From NCBI RefSeq assembly GCF_014200675.1, contig NZ_JACHCI010000003.1, positions 248,001 through 312,000 on the forward strand: a DNA stretch of 64,000 nucleotides, in the 5' to 3' direction. This DNA is from Janthinobacterium saanense. GTDB taxonomy: Bacteria > Pseudomonadota > Gammaproteobacteria > Burkholderiales > Burkholderiaceae_D. A model generated the notes under the pieces. It was not told the origin of the DNA. It saw nothing but the letters and a program-made list of their open reading frames with translations, and did not search any database. Positions 62,316 through 64,000 of the stretch are shown piece by piece; the stretch's first letter is position 1; each line of letters starts with the position of its first letter. Made by a program: the position numbers and the translations under genes.

Positions 62316-63527
62316 TTACGCTTGTGCCAGGCGCCGCTGGTCGTAGCTGTACTTGCCCCACACCAGCAGCATCAGCAGCGGCATGGCGCCGCCGACGGCG
62401 CACAGGGCCAGCCAGCCGCCAGCGGCAAAGCTGGCGCTGGCCAGCGCCGAGCCGGCCGAGGCGCCGATAAAGCCGGAGGCGATAAACACCGTGGTGACGC
62501 GCGCCCGCGCATGCGGCGCCAGCTTGTAGATGATGGACTGGTGCGTCACTTGCAGGCCCATCACGCCCACGTCGAGCAGCACTATGCCGATCAGCAATAA
62601 GGTCAGCGATTGCGCGCCCAGGCCGATGAAGGCCCAGCCCGCCAGCGAGGCGATGGCCAGCAGCCAGGTAGCCTGGCGTGCATGGCCGCGGTCAGCCATG
62701 CGGCCCGCCGTGTTGGCAGCCAGCGCACCGGTGGCGCCGGCCAGGCCGAACATGCCGATCTGCAATTCCGAGTAATGGTACGGTGCGCCGCTGAGTAAAA
62801 AAGTCAGTCCGGTCCAGAACACGCTGAACGTGCCCAGGCCCAGGCCGGCGAACAGGGCGCGCTGGCGCAGCAGCGGTTCCTGGCGGATGATGTCGCCCAG
62901 GGAGGCCATCAGCTTGCCGTATTGCAATTTGCCGCGTGGCGCTTCATCGGGCAGGATGTGGCGCAGCATCAGCAGCAGGGCCAGCACAACGACGGCCGCC
63001 AGCACGTAGACGGTGCGCCAGCCGCCGCTGATGTGCGCGACGATGCCGGACACTGTGCGGGCCAGCAAGATTCCCAACAGCAAGCCTGTCATGACGGTGC
63101 CCACCATGCGGCCCCGGCTATGGTCGGGTGCGTACGACGCCACCATGGCCGTGACTACCATCAGGGCGCTGGCCGTGATGCCCATCAACACGCTGGCAAT
63201 CGCAAAAATATAAATGTTCTGGCTGGCGGCGGCCAGCAGCAGGGCGGCGATCTTGGCGAGCAGCATCCAGGTCAGCAGTTTGCGGCGGTTCAATACGTCG
63301 CTGAGCGGCACCAAAAAGACGATGCCCAGCACATAGCCGATCTGCGTGGCCGTGACCAGGTAGCCGGCGTGGGTGACGCTGACGCCAAACGAGGCGGCCA
63401 GCATGGAAGTGAGGGGCTGGACGTAATACAGGCTGGCAACGAGCACGCCGGCGGACAGGGCGAACAACAGGATGCGGGTCGACGTCAGCAGGGTGCTGGC
63501 GTCGATCTTGGAGCTGGCTGATTTCAT
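62316..63527 (-). CDS. MFS transporter
   Basis: A 403-residue twelve-helix MFS protein starting at MKSASSKIDAS (ATG 63527). LYYVQPLTSMLAASFGVSV and YVLGIVFLVPLSDVLNRRKL, with the loop 2-3 motif, are typical of the drug:H+ antiporter-like group. VMTGLLLGILLARTVSGIV is the antiporter-type motif in helix 5. The substrate is unknown. Efflux is more likely than uptake. Confidence 0.9.
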   Translation of the reverse strand: MKSASSKIDASTLLTSTRILLFALSAGVLVASLYYVQPLTSMLAASFGVSVTHAGYLVTATQIGYVLGIVFLVPLSDVLNRRKLLTWMLLAKIAALLLAAASQNIYIFAIASVLMGITASALMVVTAMVASYAPDHSRGRMVGTVMTGLLLGILLARTVSGIVAHISGGWRTVYVLAAVVVLALLLMLRHILPDEAPRGKLQYGKLMASLGDIIRQEPLLRQRALFAGLGLGTFSVFWTGLTFLLSGAPYHYSELQIGMFGLAGATGALAANTAGRMADRGHARQATWLLAIASLAGWAFIGLGAQSLTLLLIGIVLLDVGVMGLQVTHQSIIYKLAPHARARVTTVFIASGFIGASAGSALASASFAAGGWLALCAVGGAMPLLMLLVWGKYSYDQRRLAQA

Positions 63528-63636
63528 GCGGTACAACTTTCTTGGAATGACGCTTTTGGAGGTGCATGATAGCGCCCGGGCGGTTTTCCTGCCGGGCAAG
63601 GCCGGTTTTTCTGGCGATACTGGTCATCGTGACAAG

Positions 63637-63672
63637 ACAAAAAAATCCCGGCGATCATGAATGATGGCCGGG
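63637..63672 (-). terminator. terminator of the luciferase-like monooxygenase gene
   Basis: On the minus strand, stem CCCGGC / GCCGGG (63667-63672 and 63647-63652) extended by an ATGAT/ATCAT pairing is followed by a T run (63637-63645). Confidence 0.88.
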
Positions 63673-63720
63673 AAAAGGTATATAGCGGGATATACCAGGA
63701 GGATAAAGGGTAAAGGCGCG

Positions 63721-64000
63721 TTACTCTTCTGCAGCCAGTTCAGCATGCACTTGCGCCGTGATTTCGTAGGAGCGCAGGCGGTGCTGGTGGTCGAAGATTT
63801 GCGAGGTGATCATCAGCTCGTCGGCGCCGGTTTCCTTGATGAAAGCGGCCATCTTCGCCTTTACCGTGGCGGGCGAGCCGATGGCGGTGCAGGACAGCAC
63901 GGAGTCGAGCATGGCCCGCTCTTGCGGACCCAGCTGTTCCAGGTAGCCGGGCACCGGTGGCTGCAAGCGCGATGGGCGTCCCGTGCGCAGGTTGACGAAC
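63721..64000 (-). CDS. luciferase-like flavin monooxygenase, C-terminal part (5' end outside window)
   Basis: The last ~92 residues of an LLM-class flavin-dependent oxidoreductase; the frame is open through the window edge (FVNLRTGRPSRLQPPVPGYL). AIGSPATVKAKMAAFIKETG and ADELMITSQIFDHQHRLRSY are the usual C-terminal end of this class (the MsnO8-type group). Substrate and cofactor preference cannot be judged from this part. Confidence 0.88.
   Translation of the reverse strand, partial: FVNLRTGRPSRLQPPVPGYLEQLGPQERAMLDSVLSCTAIGSPATVKAKMAAFIKETGADELMITSQIFDHQHRLRSYEITAQVHAELAAEE

Overview
The window looks like a chromosome segment of a betaproteobacterium of the family Oxalobacteraceae (Janthinobacterium, Massilia or Duganella type). 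This is inferred from the GC-rich coding style and the gene mix: acs, a long-form isocitrate lyase, gluQ, many TonB receptors and T6SS spikes. No rRNA or other marker fixes the genus.

Bases 1-1190 hold the 3' end of acs and a tRNA-Ser(GGA). Bases 1187 to about 6640 are an accretion zone behind that tRNA. A ~260-base stretch (tRNA 3' end, its terminator and flank) is repeated at 4364-4633, and a 34-base end motif recurs at 6578. Between the first two copies sit an IS481-type transposase remnant and a complete AT-rich type II-A-like retron: sigma70 promoter, a candidate msr-msd RNA that I could fold by eye, an NDT-like plus winged-helix effector, and a reverse transcriptase with the retron NAxxH, YADD and VTG motifs. 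Next come a HipBA module with four operator boxes, a HigBA module, and a lemA pair that ends near a second tRNA-like 3' fragment with its terminator (10293-10360).

Bases 10504-27774 are mostly ordinary chromosome: udk, a beta-propeller lipoprotein, a LysE-type exporter, aceA, regulators and an SDR. One TetR-controlled set stands out: a tetR, an alpha/beta hydrolase, a TonB receptor and a secreted PHB-depolymerase-like esterase. Matching palindromes (CGGAA-N6-TTCC) lie before the regulator and in the hydrolase promoter.

Bases 27867-34886 form a T6SS effector module: vgrG, a Tle3-like lipase, a DUF2875 (Tla3-like) adaptor and a PAAR protein. A class A beta-lactamase, translationally coupled to a soluble PAS hybrid kinase, follows at 36122-40001, then a TonB receptor and gluQ.

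Bases 43953-57904, all on the minus strand, are a second T6SS module: tssF, tssG, vgrG, a DUF2169 protein and a 1653-residue Rhs polymorphic toxin with a DUF4329-like (JAMM-like HxH) tip. Behind the Rhs gene lies a very AT-rich stack of immunity-like genes, including a paralogue of the cognate immunity gene, a frameshifted copy of a second family and a scrap of a possible older toxin tip. The window closes with an MHS-type transporter, an HDOD protein, an M28 peptidase, an MFS exporter and the C-terminus of a luciferase-like monooxygenase.
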